Assembly: GCA_025934635.1 (NCBI GenBank)
Contig: JAICWX010000119.1
Location: 1-23,566, forward strand
Direction: 5' to 3'
DNA length: 23,566 nt
Source of the DNA: Streptosporangiaceae bacterium
GTDB lineage: Bacteria > Actinomycetota > Actinomycetes > Streptosporangiales > Streptosporangiaceae
Shown here: piece by piece, positions 14,313 through 20,726 of the stretch
How positions within the stretch are numbered: the first letter of the stretch is position 1
Layout: each line of letters begins with the position of its first letter
Notes under the pieces: model-generated
What the model was told of the DNA's origin: nothing
Seen by the model: the letters and a program-made list of their open reading frames with translations, nothing else
The model's database searches: none
Program-made: the position numbers and the translations under genes

Positions 14313-14957
14313 ATGACGCAGGCCGCAGAGCACGACTACGGCACCGGACCCTGGGCGGACCAGCGGCCCGGTACCGGCGCGGTCGAGGACGCCCTGGCCG
14401 CGGTGATCGCCGAGCGGGTCCGCGAGCTGCGGCAGCAGCTCGGCCTGACCGTGGCCCACCTGGCCGAGCTGACCGGCCTGTCCAAGGGCATGCTCTCCAA
14501 GATCGAGAATATGCAGGCCTCGCCGAGCCTGGCCACCCTGGCCCGGCTCTCGGTCGCGCTCAAGGTCCCGGTGACCGCGTTCTTCCGCGGCCTGACCGAA
14601 GAGCATGACGTGCTGCGGGTCAAGGCCGGCCGGGGCCTGGAGATCGACCACAAGGGATCAGGGCCCGGTCACCTCTACCAGTCGCTCGGCACCATGCGCG
14701 CGCCCCACAACACGCTGGAGACCCTGCTCACCACGCTGACCGCGCGGGCCGACGAGTTCCCGCTCTACCAGCACCCCGGCACCGAGCTGATCTACATGAT
14801 CACCGGCCGGATGGAGTACCTGTGCGGCAGCTCCCGCTACCTGCTCGAGCCGGGCGACAGTATGCAGTTCGTCGGCGAGGTCCCGCACGGCCCGCACACC
14901 CTGATCGAGCTCCCCATCCAGTTCCTCTCCGTCAAGTCCATCCAGCCCGCCCCATAG
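14313..14957 (+). CDS. XRE-family regulator with C-terminal cupin domain
   Basis: This 214-aa regulator has an N-terminal helix-turn-helix (about residues 33-92: RVRELRQQLGLTVAHLAELTGLSKGMLSKIENMQ in blocks, then PSLATLARLSVALKVPVTAFF) and a cupin-2 sensor domain (about 135-205: FPLYQHPGTELIYMITGRMEYL and YLLEPGDSMQFVGEVPHGP). This architecture is common beside amino acid and polyamine catabolic genes and senses a small metabolite. The ATG at 14313 is chosen over the upstream in-frame ATG at 14232 because GGAAGGGAG lies nine bases before it. It probably controls the synthetase-permease unit and the divergent synthase operon; the ligand is unknown. Confidence 0.88.
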   Translation: MTQAAEHDYGTGPWADQRPGTGAVEDALAAVIAERVRELRQQLGLTVAHLAELTGLSKGMLSKIENMQASPSLATLARLSVALKVPVTAFFRGLTEEHDVLRVKAGRGLEIDHKGSGPGHLYQSLGTMRAPHNTLETLLTTLTARADEFPLYQHPGTELIYMITGRMEYLCGSSRYLLEPGDSMQFVGEVPHGPHTLIELPIQFLSVKSIQPAP

Positions 14958-15357
14958 TCCACCAGCGCCCCGCAGGCCGCTCCCACAGCCCGCCCCGGCT
15001 TTTACTCGCCCCCGCCAACGACATCGATGCTCCATCCATGTCGCCACAGCGGCATCGATGCTCCATCCATGCCGCTGGCAAGGACGCCGGAGCGGACTGG
15101 CCTGCTATCACGCGCATCAAGCGCACCATAGGCACCACTAGGCGCGGCATCCACGCGGCTCGTCAGCGCCAAACAGCACCCTTGTCATAACCAAGCGCCC
15201 CTGCCCCGGCAGCCCCACGCCCGCGACGACCGAGACGGCACTCCTACTGCGAGCGCTCGGTCGGTCAGTGCCTGTTCGACCCCTGCTGCAGGCCGGCGCC
15301 GAGTACGGACTGACCGTAGACGGCTTCCGGCCCGCAGCGGTGTGACCCCGGCCCCCG
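14958..15357. other. Gene-free interval between convergent genes, with tandem hairpins
   Basis: No supported gene lies here. The left part contains two tandem hairpins (annotated separately). The stretch at 15240-15345 reads in one plus frame as a plausible C-terminal fragment ending EYGLTVDGFRPAAV and a TGA, possibly a decayed gene end, but no family is recognised and no start or upstream half is present. Confidence 0.45.
15019..15077. repeat. Two tandem, covarying hairpins sharing a 19-bp core
   Basis: The 19-bp core CATCGATGCTCCATCCATG occurs at 15022-15040 and 15053-15071 (31-bp period). Each copy is the centre of an inverted repeat: CGACAT/ATGTCG in the first (15019-15024 with 15038-15043) and CAGCGGCAT/ATGCCGCTG in the second (15047-15055 with 15069-15077). 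The two stems differ by a compensatory A:T to G:C exchange. Inside, GATG pairs with CATC around a CTC triloop, with a single C-C mismatch between the stems. The location between convergent genes suits a terminator or a REP-like element. Confidence 0.8.
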
Positions 15358-15855
15358 TCAGGCGGGGATGCGGAGCAGTTCACCGGTGGGGAGCAGCGGC
15401 GGTCCGGCCAGCTGCCAGTCGAACCCGGCCGCCAGCTTGATCAGCTCGGGCGGCGGCACCGGGCCGCCCGCCGCGCGCTCGGCCGCCGCCGCGGCCACGT
15501 GGAACCCCTCGAAACCACCCGGCGTGGGCAGCGTCAGGAAGTGCGCCCCGTCCCCCGGGGGAGTGGCGAACGTGTGCGGCGTGCCCCGGCTGACATGCAC
15601 CAGGCCGCCTTCGGTCAGCTCGGTGACCTGGCCGTCCACGGATACCAGCAGCGTCCCGGAGATGACCACGAAGGTCTCGTCCGAGGCCGGGTGCCGGTGC
15701 AGCGGCGGCCCGGCTGTGGCCGCCGGCACGTGGCAGTCGATGACGGCCGCCGTTCCCGCGGTGTCCTCGCTGGACAGCAGGATGTCGAGCCCGCGCCCAG
15801 TCCGGCTCGCGGCATCAGGCCGGCCGGCCAACCCGGGCAGTACGACATTAGACAT
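15358..15855 (-). CDS. Cupin-domain protein
   Basis: This 165-aa protein contains one conserved cupin barrel (about residues 35-110). Motif 1 is PPLHRHPASDETFVVISGTL, with the two histidines and a glutamate that usually hold a metal ion, and motif 2 is HVSRGTPHTFATP with the third histidine. The C-terminal ~50 residues form a helical extension (FHVAAAAAERAAGG) resembling quercetinase-like or small-molecule-processing cupins. The ATG at 15855 has GAGGAAGG nine bases upstream. It lies 33 bp downstream of the SnoaL-like gene and is probably its operon partner. The reaction is unknown. Confidence 0.8.
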   Translation of the reverse strand: MSNVVLPGLAGRPDAASRTGRGLDILLSSEDTAGTAAVIDCHVPAATAGPPLHRHPASDETFVVISGTLLVSVDGQVTELTEGGLVHVSRGTPHTFATPPGDGAHFLTLPTPGGFEGFHVAAAAAERAAGGPVPPPELIKLAAGFDWQLAGPPLLPTGELLRIPA

Positions 15856-15888
15856 GGTGATACCTTCCTCGTTCGGTAGGAATAGAAC

Positions 15889-16341
15889 TCAGGCCAGCCG
15901 GTCCAGCACGCCGGTCTGGGCTAGCACGGCGAACCGGTCCGGCACCCCCCAGTGCTCGGCGATCCGGCCGTCGGCGATCCGGGCCACGTCGATGACGGTG
16001 AAGTCGACCGGGCGGCCGCTCGGCGGGCCGAAGAACGGGCCGGTCGCGGTGCCCCGGCCGCGAACCCGGACCCAGATGACGTCGCCGGACTCGGCGAAGT
16101 CCTCGATGGTGAACGAGATGTCCGGCATGGCCCCGTGGACATCCCGGATCGCCGCCTTCACGTGCGCGATCGCCTCGGCGCCGCGCCCCGCCGTGCCGAA
16201 CTGGTGCTCCACCAGGTCCGGCGAGCAGATCTCGTCCACGATCGCGTCGTTCCCGGTGGCGAACCCCTCGTCGAAGATCCGCTCCAGCACCCGGTAGGCC
16301 TCCGGCCGGCTCGTGGCCGGCCCCGTCGTAGCAGTGCTCAT
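15889..16341 (-). CDS. SnoaL-like / ester cyclase family protein
   Basis: This 150-aa protein has the NTF2-like fold of SnoaL polyketide cyclases and 'ester cyclase' annotated proteins: YRVLERIFDEGFATGNDAIVDEICSPDLVEHQF, then HVKAAIRDVHGAMPDISFTIEDFAESGDVIWVRVRGRGT and the closing FTVIDVARIADGRIAEHWGVPD. Most stand-alone members have no proven activity. The ATG at 16341 is preceded by GAGGAGG with six bases between. It is first in a two-gene minus-strand unit with the cupin gene. A strong palindrome lies immediately upstream, and an intrinsic terminator separates the unit from the monooxygenase, so it is regulated separately. Confidence 0.82.
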   Translation of the reverse strand: MSTATTGPATSRPEAYRVLERIFDEGFATGNDAIVDEICSPDLVEHQFGTAGRGAEAIAHVKAAIRDVHGAMPDISFTIEDFAESGDVIWVRVRGRGTATGPFFGPPSGRPVDFTVIDVARIADGRIAEHWGVPDRFAVLAQTGVLDRLA

Positions 16342-16359
16342 GGCATGCCTCCTCTAAGT

Positions 16360-16384
16360 TTGATCCGATATTTCTTCGGATCAA
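16360..16384. promoter_or_regulatory. Perfect inverted repeat, probable operator of the SnoaL-cupin operon
   Basis: TTGATCCGA (16360-16368) and TCGGATCAA (16376-16384) are perfect 9-bp arms around a 7-base AT-rich spacer, located 18-43 bp upstream of the SnoaL-like start and overlapping the AT-rich promoter zone (16385-16405). The size and symmetry resemble TetR- or MarR-type operators. The cognate regulator is not adjacent; the two TetR genes in the window are candidates only. Confidence 0.65.
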
Positions 16385-16451
16385 TAAAGTTATCTTAGGA
16401 TTAAATGAGGCCGCCGGTCAAACTGGTTCCAGGGGCAGTACGGGCAGCATG

Positions 16452-16481
16452 AAAAACGCCCGGGCACGAGTGCCCGGGCGT
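16452..16481 (-). terminator. Intrinsic terminator of the monooxygenase gene
   Basis: On the minus strand, about 19 bases after the monooxygenase stop, an 11-bp perfect stem (16456-16466 pairing with 16471-16481, ACGCCCGGGCA with TGCCCGGGCGT) with a four-base loop is followed by five T residues. This is a textbook Rho-independent terminator. Confidence 0.9.
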
Positions 16482-16499
16482 CAAGCAACTACAAAAGCG

Positions 16500-18317
16500 C
16501 TAGCGGAACTCCAGCCCCTCGAAGGTGCCAGCCGACCGCCACTTGTCGATGTAGGTGAAGTACGCGCTCGGCCCGTACGGGTAGCCGTGCCCGAGGAACG
16601 CCCCCGTGTCGTGACCCTCGTTGTTGTAATAACCCGGCGTGCAGTCCGGCCCGCCGATCATGGTGCCCGGCGCGGTGAGCAGCAGTTCCACCCACGCGTC
16701 CTCCGCCTCTCGCGACGGCTCCACCGCAGAAAACCCGCCGTCCACCGCGTGACCCACCACCGCGGCGATCGTCCGGGCCGAGTCGGTGATGTTGTGCGGC
16801 ACGTTGGAGATCAGGTTGGCGCCCTGCGTCGGCTGCACGATCAGCAGGTTCGGGAAGCCGGACACGTGAATGCCGTGCAGCGTGCGCATCCCCCCGGCCC
16901 AGTGCCCCGACAGCGTAACGCCGCCAGGACCCGTCACCTCGAACCCGGCCCGCCGCGCGTACGGCGTCCCGACCTCGAACCCGGACGCGTAGATGATGCA
17001 GTCGAGCGCGAACGAACGCCCGGCCGCCTCCACCCCGGACGGCGTGATCCACGACACCCCCTGGCCGTCCGTATCGACTAGGAAAACATGCGGCCGGTTG
17101 AACGCGTCCAGGTACTCGTCGTGGAAGCAAGGCCGCTTGCACAGCTGCCGGTACCACGCCTGCAGGGCAGCCGCGGTCAGCGGATCCCGCACCACGGCCG
17201 ACGCCCGCGCCCGGATCTCCGACATCTTCTCGAAGTCGGACTCCTCGTAGGCGGCCAGCATCCCCGCGGGGTTCATCTTCGAAGCAGGCAAAGAAGCGAG
17301 CCGGGCCCGGATCCGCCGGGCCAGGTCGGTCCACCCGTCCTGCACCAGGTCGACCCCGGCCTGCCCGCCCGCCTGGTTGGCGGTGAAGTTCTCCAGCCAG
17401 CGCTGCTGCCAGCCCGGCGTCGCCACCCCGGCGAACCAGTCCGGGTCGATCGGGTGGTTGCCCCGCACATCGACCGAGGACGGCGTGCGCTGGAACACGT
17501 ACAGTTCCCCGGCGTCCCGGGCCAGGTGCGGCACGATCTGGACCGCCGTCGCCCCGGTGCCGATCAGCCCCACCCGCTTGTCGGCCAGACCCGTCATGCA
17601 AGCACCGGCCGAGGAGCCGCCGGTATACGCCCAGTCCCACCGGCTGGTGTGGAACGAATGCCCGCGGAACGAGGTGATCCCCGGGATCCCCGGCAGCTTC
17701 GGCACGCTCAGCGGCCCGGTCCCCAGCACCACGAACTGGGCGGTCAGCCGGTCGCCGCGGCTGGTCGAGATCACCCAGCGGCCGCCATCCCACCGCAGGC
17801 CCGTGACCTCCGTATGGAACAGCACGTCGTCGTACAGCCCGAACTTCTTCCCGATCCGCTGGCAGTGCCCCAGGATCTCCGGCCCGTGCACGTACTTCTC
17901 GGTGGGCATGTGCCCGGTCTCTTCCAGCAGCGGCATGTACACCATCGACGCGGTGTCGCACTGCGCGCCCGGGTAGCGGTTCCAGTACCAGGTGCCGCCG
18001 AAGTCGCCGCCGGTCTCCACGATCCGCACGTCGACCCCCGCCTCGCGCAGCCGGGCCGCGGTGACCAGGCCGGCGAACCCGCCGCCGACGCAGACGACGG
18101 TGCGGTGATCGGTGAGCGCCGCCCGTTCGGTCCGGGGGGTGTGCGGGTCGTCGCGGTAGTGCGCGAACTCGTCGGCGAGCCGCAGGTACTGATCGTTGCC
18201 GTCCGGCCGGATCCGCTTGTCCCGCTCCTCGCGGTACTTCAGCCGCAGCGCATCCTTGTCGATCTCTGCCTCCGCAAGAAAACCCAAAACCTTGACACCG
18301 AACGGGGTATATGCCAC
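16500..18317 (-). CDS. Flavin-dependent Baeyer-Villiger monooxygenase
   Basis: This class B flavoprotein monooxygenase inserts oxygen next to a ketone using FAD and NADPH. Evidence: a FAD-binding Rossmann motif VCVGGGFAGL (about residues 76-84), the GGTWYWNRYPGAQCD segment, the Baeyer-Villiger fingerprint FRGHSFHTSRWD (217-228), a second Rossmann motif VGLIGTGATAVQ for NADPH, and IIYASGFEVGTPY. The N-terminal REERDKRIRPDGNDQYL and the length suggest the long-chain/cyclopentadecanone- or steroid-type branch. The GTG at 18317 gives 605 aa, but the first 18 codons have unusually low GC at third positions. An ATC codon at 18263 with an ideal GGAGG five bases upstream matches the family's N-terminus better. 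A divergent TetR gene starts 65 bp away, as in ethA/ethR. Confidence 0.9.
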   Translation of the reverse strand: MAYTPFGVKVLGFLAEAEIDKDALRLKYREERDKRIRPDGNDQYLRLADEFAHYRDDPHTPRTERAALTDHRTVVCVGGGFAGLVTAARLREAGVDVRIVETGGDFGGTWYWNRYPGAQCDTASMVYMPLLEETGHMPTEKYVHGPEILGHCQRIGKKFGLYDDVLFHTEVTGLRWDGGRWVISTSRGDRLTAQFVVLGTGPLSVPKLPGIPGITSFRGHSFHTSRWDWAYTGGSSAGACMTGLADKRVGLIGTGATAVQIVPHLARDAGELYVFQRTPSSVDVRGNHPIDPDWFAGVATPGWQQRWLENFTANQAGGQAGVDLVQDGWTDLARRIRARLASLPASKMNPAGMLAAYEESDFEKMSEIRARASAVVRDPLTAAALQAWYRQLCKRPCFHDEYLDAFNRPHVFLVDTDGQGVSWITPSGVEAAGRSFALDCIIYASGFEVGTPYARRAGFEVTGPGGVTLSGHWAGGMRTLHGIHVSGFPNLLIVQPTQGANLISNVPHNITDSARTIAAVVGHAVDGGFSAVEPSREAEDAWVELLLTAPGTMIGGPDCTPGYYNNEGHDTGAFLGHGYPYGPSAYFTYIDKWRSAGTFEGLEFR

Positions 18318-18344
18318 GCAGTAGTGTCATCTTGGCACTCATGT

Positions 18345-18382
18345 GTGACAGGACGCAATGGGCCGGTGTTAGCATCAGCCAA
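18345..18382 (+). promoter_or_regulatory. Putative leaderless promoter of the TetR gene
   Basis: GTGACA (18345-18350) and TTAGCA (18369-18374), 18 bases apart, resemble -35 and -10 boxes. The expected transcription start falls on or within a base or two of the ATG at 18382, and no Shine-Dalgarno sequence precedes that ATG, so the mRNA is probably leaderless. A loose inverted repeat TGTCA (18325-18329)/TGACA (18346-18350) overlaps it. Confidence 0.45.
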
Positions 18383-19089
18383 TGACCCAGGCCAGCCCCG
18401 GTGGCGTGACCCCCGGCGACGCTACCCCGGGCGGCGCTACCCCGGGCGGCGGGGACCTCACCGAGCTGTCGCTCGCCAGCGAGCAGCGTGAGGTCGCCCG
18501 GCAGCGGATCCTGCGCGCCGCCGGCGCGGCGCTCGCGGCGCGCGGCCTGGCCGCCACCGTCGAGGACGTGGCCGAGGCCGCCGGGGTCAGCCGGCGCACC
18601 ATCTTCCGGCACTTCGCGACCCGGGACGCCCTGTTCGTCACGGTCATCCGGGCGGGCGTCCGCCGCTACGCCGAGCAGCTCCCGGCCGCGCCCGCCCCGG
18701 GCGGTGACCTGAGCGGCTGGCTGGCCGGGCTGCTCGCGGTCACCCACCGGCTCAACGCCCGCAACGGCCGGGTGTTCTGGGACCTGGTCGGCGTGCGGAC
18801 CGCCGACCTGTCCCCGGACCTCGCCGCGGCCGCGGCCGAATGCCGGGACAGCCGCAACCGCTTCGCGGTCACCGTGACCGAGTTCCTGTGGAAGGCCCGC
18901 GGCGGCCCCGCCGCCCCGCCGCCGTGGCTGGTGGACGCGGTCGCGGTGCAGCTGTCCGGCTTCACCACCCAGTCCCTGGCCGGCGACCTCGGCCGCTCGC
19001 CCGACCAGGTCGCCCAGGTCTGCGCCCAGGTCATCGAGGCCACCCTGGCCGCCGCCCTTGACGGGCCCGGCTCGCCAGGCGCATGCTGA
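18382..19089 (+). CDS. TetR-family regulator, divergent from the monooxygenase
   Basis: This 235-aa repressor has a helix-turn-helix at about residues 40-86 (RQRILRAAGAALAARGLAATVEDVAEAAGVSRRTIFRHFATRDALF in blocks) and a helical ligand domain. The first ~25 residues are a Gly/Pro/Thr repeat (GGVTP, GDATP, GGATP) encoded by three 15-bp tandem DNA units at 18400-18444, an unusual lead for the family. The ATG at 18382 lacks a ribosome binding site, and a -10-like box sits seven bases upstream, suggesting leaderless translation. The divergent arrangement with a Baeyer-Villiger monooxygenase parallels EthR/EthA, so it probably represses that gene in response to a hydrophobic ketone or similar ligand. 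That role is inferred. Confidence 0.85.
   Translation: MTQASPGGVTPGDATPGGATPGGGDLTELSLASEQREVARQRILRAAGAALAARGLAATVEDVAEAAGVSRRTIFRHFATRDALFVTVIRAGVRRYAEQLPAAPAPGGDLSGWLAGLLAVTHRLNARNGRVFWDLVGVRTADLSPDLAAAAAECRDSRNRFAVTVTEFLWKARGGPAAPPPWLVDAVAVQLSGFTTQSLAGDLGRSPDQVAQVCAQVIEATLAAALDGPGSPGAC
18400..18452 (+). repeat. 15-bp tandem repeat encoding Gly-Gly-Ala/Val-Thr-Pro
   Basis: Units at 18400-18414, 18415-18429 and 18430-18444 (the last two GGCGACGCTACCCCG and GGCGGCGCTACCCCG), followed by a partial fourth copy, lie in the N-terminal extension of the TetR gene. The period is a multiple of three, so copy-number change would keep the frame. Confidence 0.75.
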
Positions 19090-19097
19090 AGTAAAAG

Positions 19098-19119
19098 AAA
19101 AAGAACAATCGTTCTCTTT
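19098..19119. promoter_or_regulatory. Operator-like inverted repeat upstream of the DUF3040-TetR operon
   Basis: AGAAC-AATC-GTTCT (19102-19115) is a perfect 5-bp-arm repeat that extends to nine-base arms with one mismatch (19098-19106 and 19111-19119). It lies in an AT-rich gap 19-40 bp before the DUF3040 ATG. Near-palindromes of AACNATCGTT type are common TetR operators, so autoregulation by the TetR gene two positions downstream is likely. It could alternatively serve as a terminator for the upstream TetR gene. Confidence 0.55.
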
Positions 19120-19137
19120 TCGGAAGGCGGGCACGTC

Positions 19138-19446
19138 ATGTCGCTATCCGAGCGTGACCTTCAGGTCCTGGCCGAGCTCGAGCACGATCTCGGGCGCCCG
19201 TCCGCCGGGACGCGGCTGTACCTGCTGACGCGGGCCGCCCGATCCGGGTGGCACGGGCTGCTGCTGCCCGTGCTGGCCCTGGCCGCCGGGGGCGGCCTGC
19301 TCGCCGCCGGAGTCCTGGCCGGCCCGGTGGCCGGCGGCGTAGCGGGCGAGCTGATGATCGTGGCCGGGATCTCGGCGATCACCTACGCCGCCTGCGCGGC
19401 CGCGATCGCGTGGCCGGCGCCGCACCGCGCCCGGAAACGAGCATGA
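19138..19446 (+). CDS. DUF3040-like small membrane protein
   Basis: This 102-aa protein has a short charged N-terminus (MSLSERDLQVLAELEHDLGR) of the DUF3040 style, followed by two hydrophobic helices (LLLPVLALAAGGGLLAAGVLAG and GELMIVAGISAITYAACAAAIAW) and a basic cytoplasmic tail (PHRARKRA). Such proteins are widespread in actinobacteria and have no known function. The ATG at 19138 has GGAAGG about ten bases upstream. It is followed after four bases by the TetR gene, forming a two-gene operon behind an operator-like palindrome. Confidence 0.7.
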   Translation: MSLSERDLQVLAELEHDLGRPSAGTRLYLLTRAARSGWHGLLLPVLALAAGGGLLAAGVLAGPVAGGVAGELMIVAGISAITYAACAAAIAWPAPHRARKRA

Positions 19447-19450
19447 CCTG

Positions 19451-20038
19451 ATGCCGAAGGTCTCGCAGCAGTACCGGGACGCCCAGCGCGAGCACATCCT
19501 GGCCGCCGCGCGCCGCTGCTTCCTGCGCGACGGCTTTCACGCCACCTCCATGCAGGACCTGTTCGCCGAGGCCGGGCTCTCGTCGGGGGCGGTGTACGGG
19601 TATTTCGCCAGCAAGGACGAGATGATCATGGCCATCGCGGAGGAGAACGCGCGCGAGGTCCTGGCCGCGATGCACGCGGCCGCGGCCCGGCATCCGGGCC
19701 GCCCGGCCGGGGAGGCGCTCGCCGACGCGCTCGAGATCATCCTCGCCCGGGACGCCCAGGACGGCCTGGGCGGCATGGCCCTGCTGGTCTGGGCCGAGGC
19801 GCTGCGCAGCCCCGGCCTCGCCGCGCAGTTCCGCGACCTGTTCGCCCGGCTGCGGGCCGACCTCGCCGCGGTCGTGCGCGACCACCAGCACGGCGGCGGA
19901 CTGCCCGGCGGCGTGTCCGCCGAGGCCGTCGCCACCGTCCTGCTCTCGGTCGTGCCCGGGTGCATCCTGCAGCTCGCCCTGGCCGGCCCCGAAGCCGTCG
20001 CCGGCGCCCCCCGCGCCGTCCGCGCCCTGTGGCCGTGA
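19451..20038 (+). CDS. TetR-family regulator
   Basis: This 195-aa repressor has a clear N-terminal helix-turn-helix (residues about 12-56: REHILAAARRCFLRDGFHATSMQDLFAEAGLSSGAVYGYFASKDEM in blocks) and a helical C-terminal domain typical of AcrR/FadR-like TetR proteins (LLVWAEALRSPGLAAQFRDLFARLRADLAAVV). The ATG at 19451 lies four bases after the DUF3040 stop with only weak ribosome-binding sequence (GGAAACGAG), suggesting coupled translation. It most likely controls its own operon through the palindrome at 19098-19119. The stop is only 16 bp from the end of the convergent toxin gene. Confidence 0.87.
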   Translation: MPKVSQQYRDAQREHILAAARRCFLRDGFHATSMQDLFAEAGLSSGAVYGYFASKDEMIMAIAEENAREVLAAMHAAAARHPGRPAGEALADALEIILARDAQDGLGGMALLVWAEALRSPGLAAQFRDLFARLRADLAAVVRDHQHGGGLPGGVSAEAVATVLLSVVPGCILQLALAGPEAVAGAPRAVRALWP

Positions 20039-20054
20039 CCGCGTAACCCGACGA

Positions 20055-20438
20055 CTACCGGGTCGCGTCGATGATGAAGTCGCGGCCCAGGCCAAGCAGG
20101 ATCTGGTCGGCGGTAAGCAGCCGGAGCCCGGCCCGGGCGGCCTGCGCTACCAGCAGACGGTCGAACGGGTCATGTCGCACCAGCTCAGGAAAGTCCCTGA
20201 TCGCCTCGGCGTGCTCGGCGGTGATGCTGAGCAGCGCCAGGCCTTGCGCGGAAAGCCGCTGGCCGAAGTCGGCCGGGACGGACAGCTCGCCGAGCATGCT
20301 CTTGATGGTCAGTTCCCAGACGGTCGCCGCTGAGACATGCACTCCCTGAGCGGAAGTGATCGCCTGCCGGGCGCGGGAGCCGAGGCGCGGGTTGTCGTCC
20401 AGCAGCCACAGCAGGGCCTGGCCGTCAAGGAGCAGCAT
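20055..20438 (-). CDS. vapC: PIN-domain toxin, VapC type
   Basis: This 127-aa PIN-domain ribonuclease is the toxin of a type II toxin-antitoxin pair. The four acidic positions of the active site are visible: Asp5 (LLLDGQALLW), Glu42 (TVWELTIK), Asp93 (HDPFDRLL) and Asp111 (LLTAD). The usual D-T-H after the first Asp is D-G-Q here. The ATG at 20438 lies inside the antitoxin gene (14-bp overlap), the usual coupling in these modules; a longer in-frame extension upstream has no family match and was discarded. It would cleave RNA when the antitoxin is degraded; the target is unknown. Confidence 0.87.
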   Translation of the reverse strand: MLLLDGQALLWLLDDNPRLGSRARQAITSAQGVHVSAATVWELTIKSMLGELSVPADFGQRLSAQGLALLSITAEHAEAIRDFPELVRHDPFDRLLVAQAARAGLRLLTADQILLGLGRDFIIDATR

Positions 20439-20691
20439 CGCCGTCGCCCGCCGGGCCGGAATCCGGACCGTAGAACATCTGCTGGATGTCGGGATCAAGG
20501 CCGAACGCCTGGTCGCTGTAGGCGAGCTCGCCCCTCATGCCGCCGAACGTCACGGTCTCGGCCTGGTGCGGCACCAGGTCCGCGATCGGCGTACCAGCCT
20601 TCGAGATCACGACCCGCTCGCCCGCCGCGACCTGTTCCAGCAGCCGGGACAGGTGCGTCTTGGCCTCGTGGATATTGACGTTCACGGTCAT
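20425..20691 (-). CDS. Phd/YefM-family antitoxin
   Basis: This 88-aa antitoxin has the Phd/YefM N-terminal DNA-binding fold (MTVNVNIHEAKTHLSRLLEQ, then VAAGERVVISKAGTPIADLVPH) and a C-terminal tail (LDPDIQQMFYGPDSG) that should wrap the PIN toxin. The ATG at 20691 is preferred over an in-frame upstream ATG at 20733 because the Phd fold begins there and GTGGAG lies just upstream. It pairs with the overlapping toxin gene. A palindrome 22 bp upstream is a likely autoregulatory operator. Confidence 0.87.
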   Translation of the reverse strand: MTVNVNIHEAKTHLSRLLEQVAAGERVVISKAGTPIADLVPHQAETVTFGGMRGELAYSDQAFGLDPDIQQMFYGPDSGPAGDGDAAP

Positions 20692-20712
20692 GTACTCCAC
20701 GTTACGTTTCTG

Positions 20713-20726
20713 GACTAAGTTTAGTC
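20713..20726. promoter_or_regulatory. Palindromic operator of the toxin-antitoxin pair
   Basis: GACTAA-gt-TTAGTC is a 14-bp inverted repeat between the oxygenase stop codon and the antitoxin start. On the minus strand a TTGACT at 20733-20728 could serve as a -35 box, so bound antitoxin would block the promoter. It touches the stop codon of the oxygenase gene (20726-20728). Confidence 0.6.

Noticed and set aside
9407..14957. A complete N-methylglutamate pathway or full-length GOGAT
   Set aside because: No dehydrogenase subunits are present, and the synthase domains are separate proteins, so neither name is justified outright.
14987..15003. AGCC-cgcccc-GGCT followed by TTT as a terminator after the XRE gene
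   Set aside because: The stem is only four base pairs, weak compared with the tandem hairpins just downstream.
15022..15071. Two-copy 31-bp-period repeat as a CRISPR array
   Set aside because: Only two units, a 12-base gap between copies and an internal palindrome; no cas genes.
15231..15345. Possible C-terminal coding relic ending EYGLTVDGFRPAAV
   Set aside because: Codon pattern is suggestive, but no family match, start or upstream part can be shown.
18325..18350. TGTCA/TGACA inverted repeat as a defined TetR operator
   Set aside because: Arms are only five bases with a 16-base spacer; kept only as a remark under the promoter.
16489..19134. An 881-residue minus-strand frame across the monooxygenase and TetR genes
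   Set aside because: It is low-complexity in composition, has no family resemblance, and overlaps two well-supported genes.
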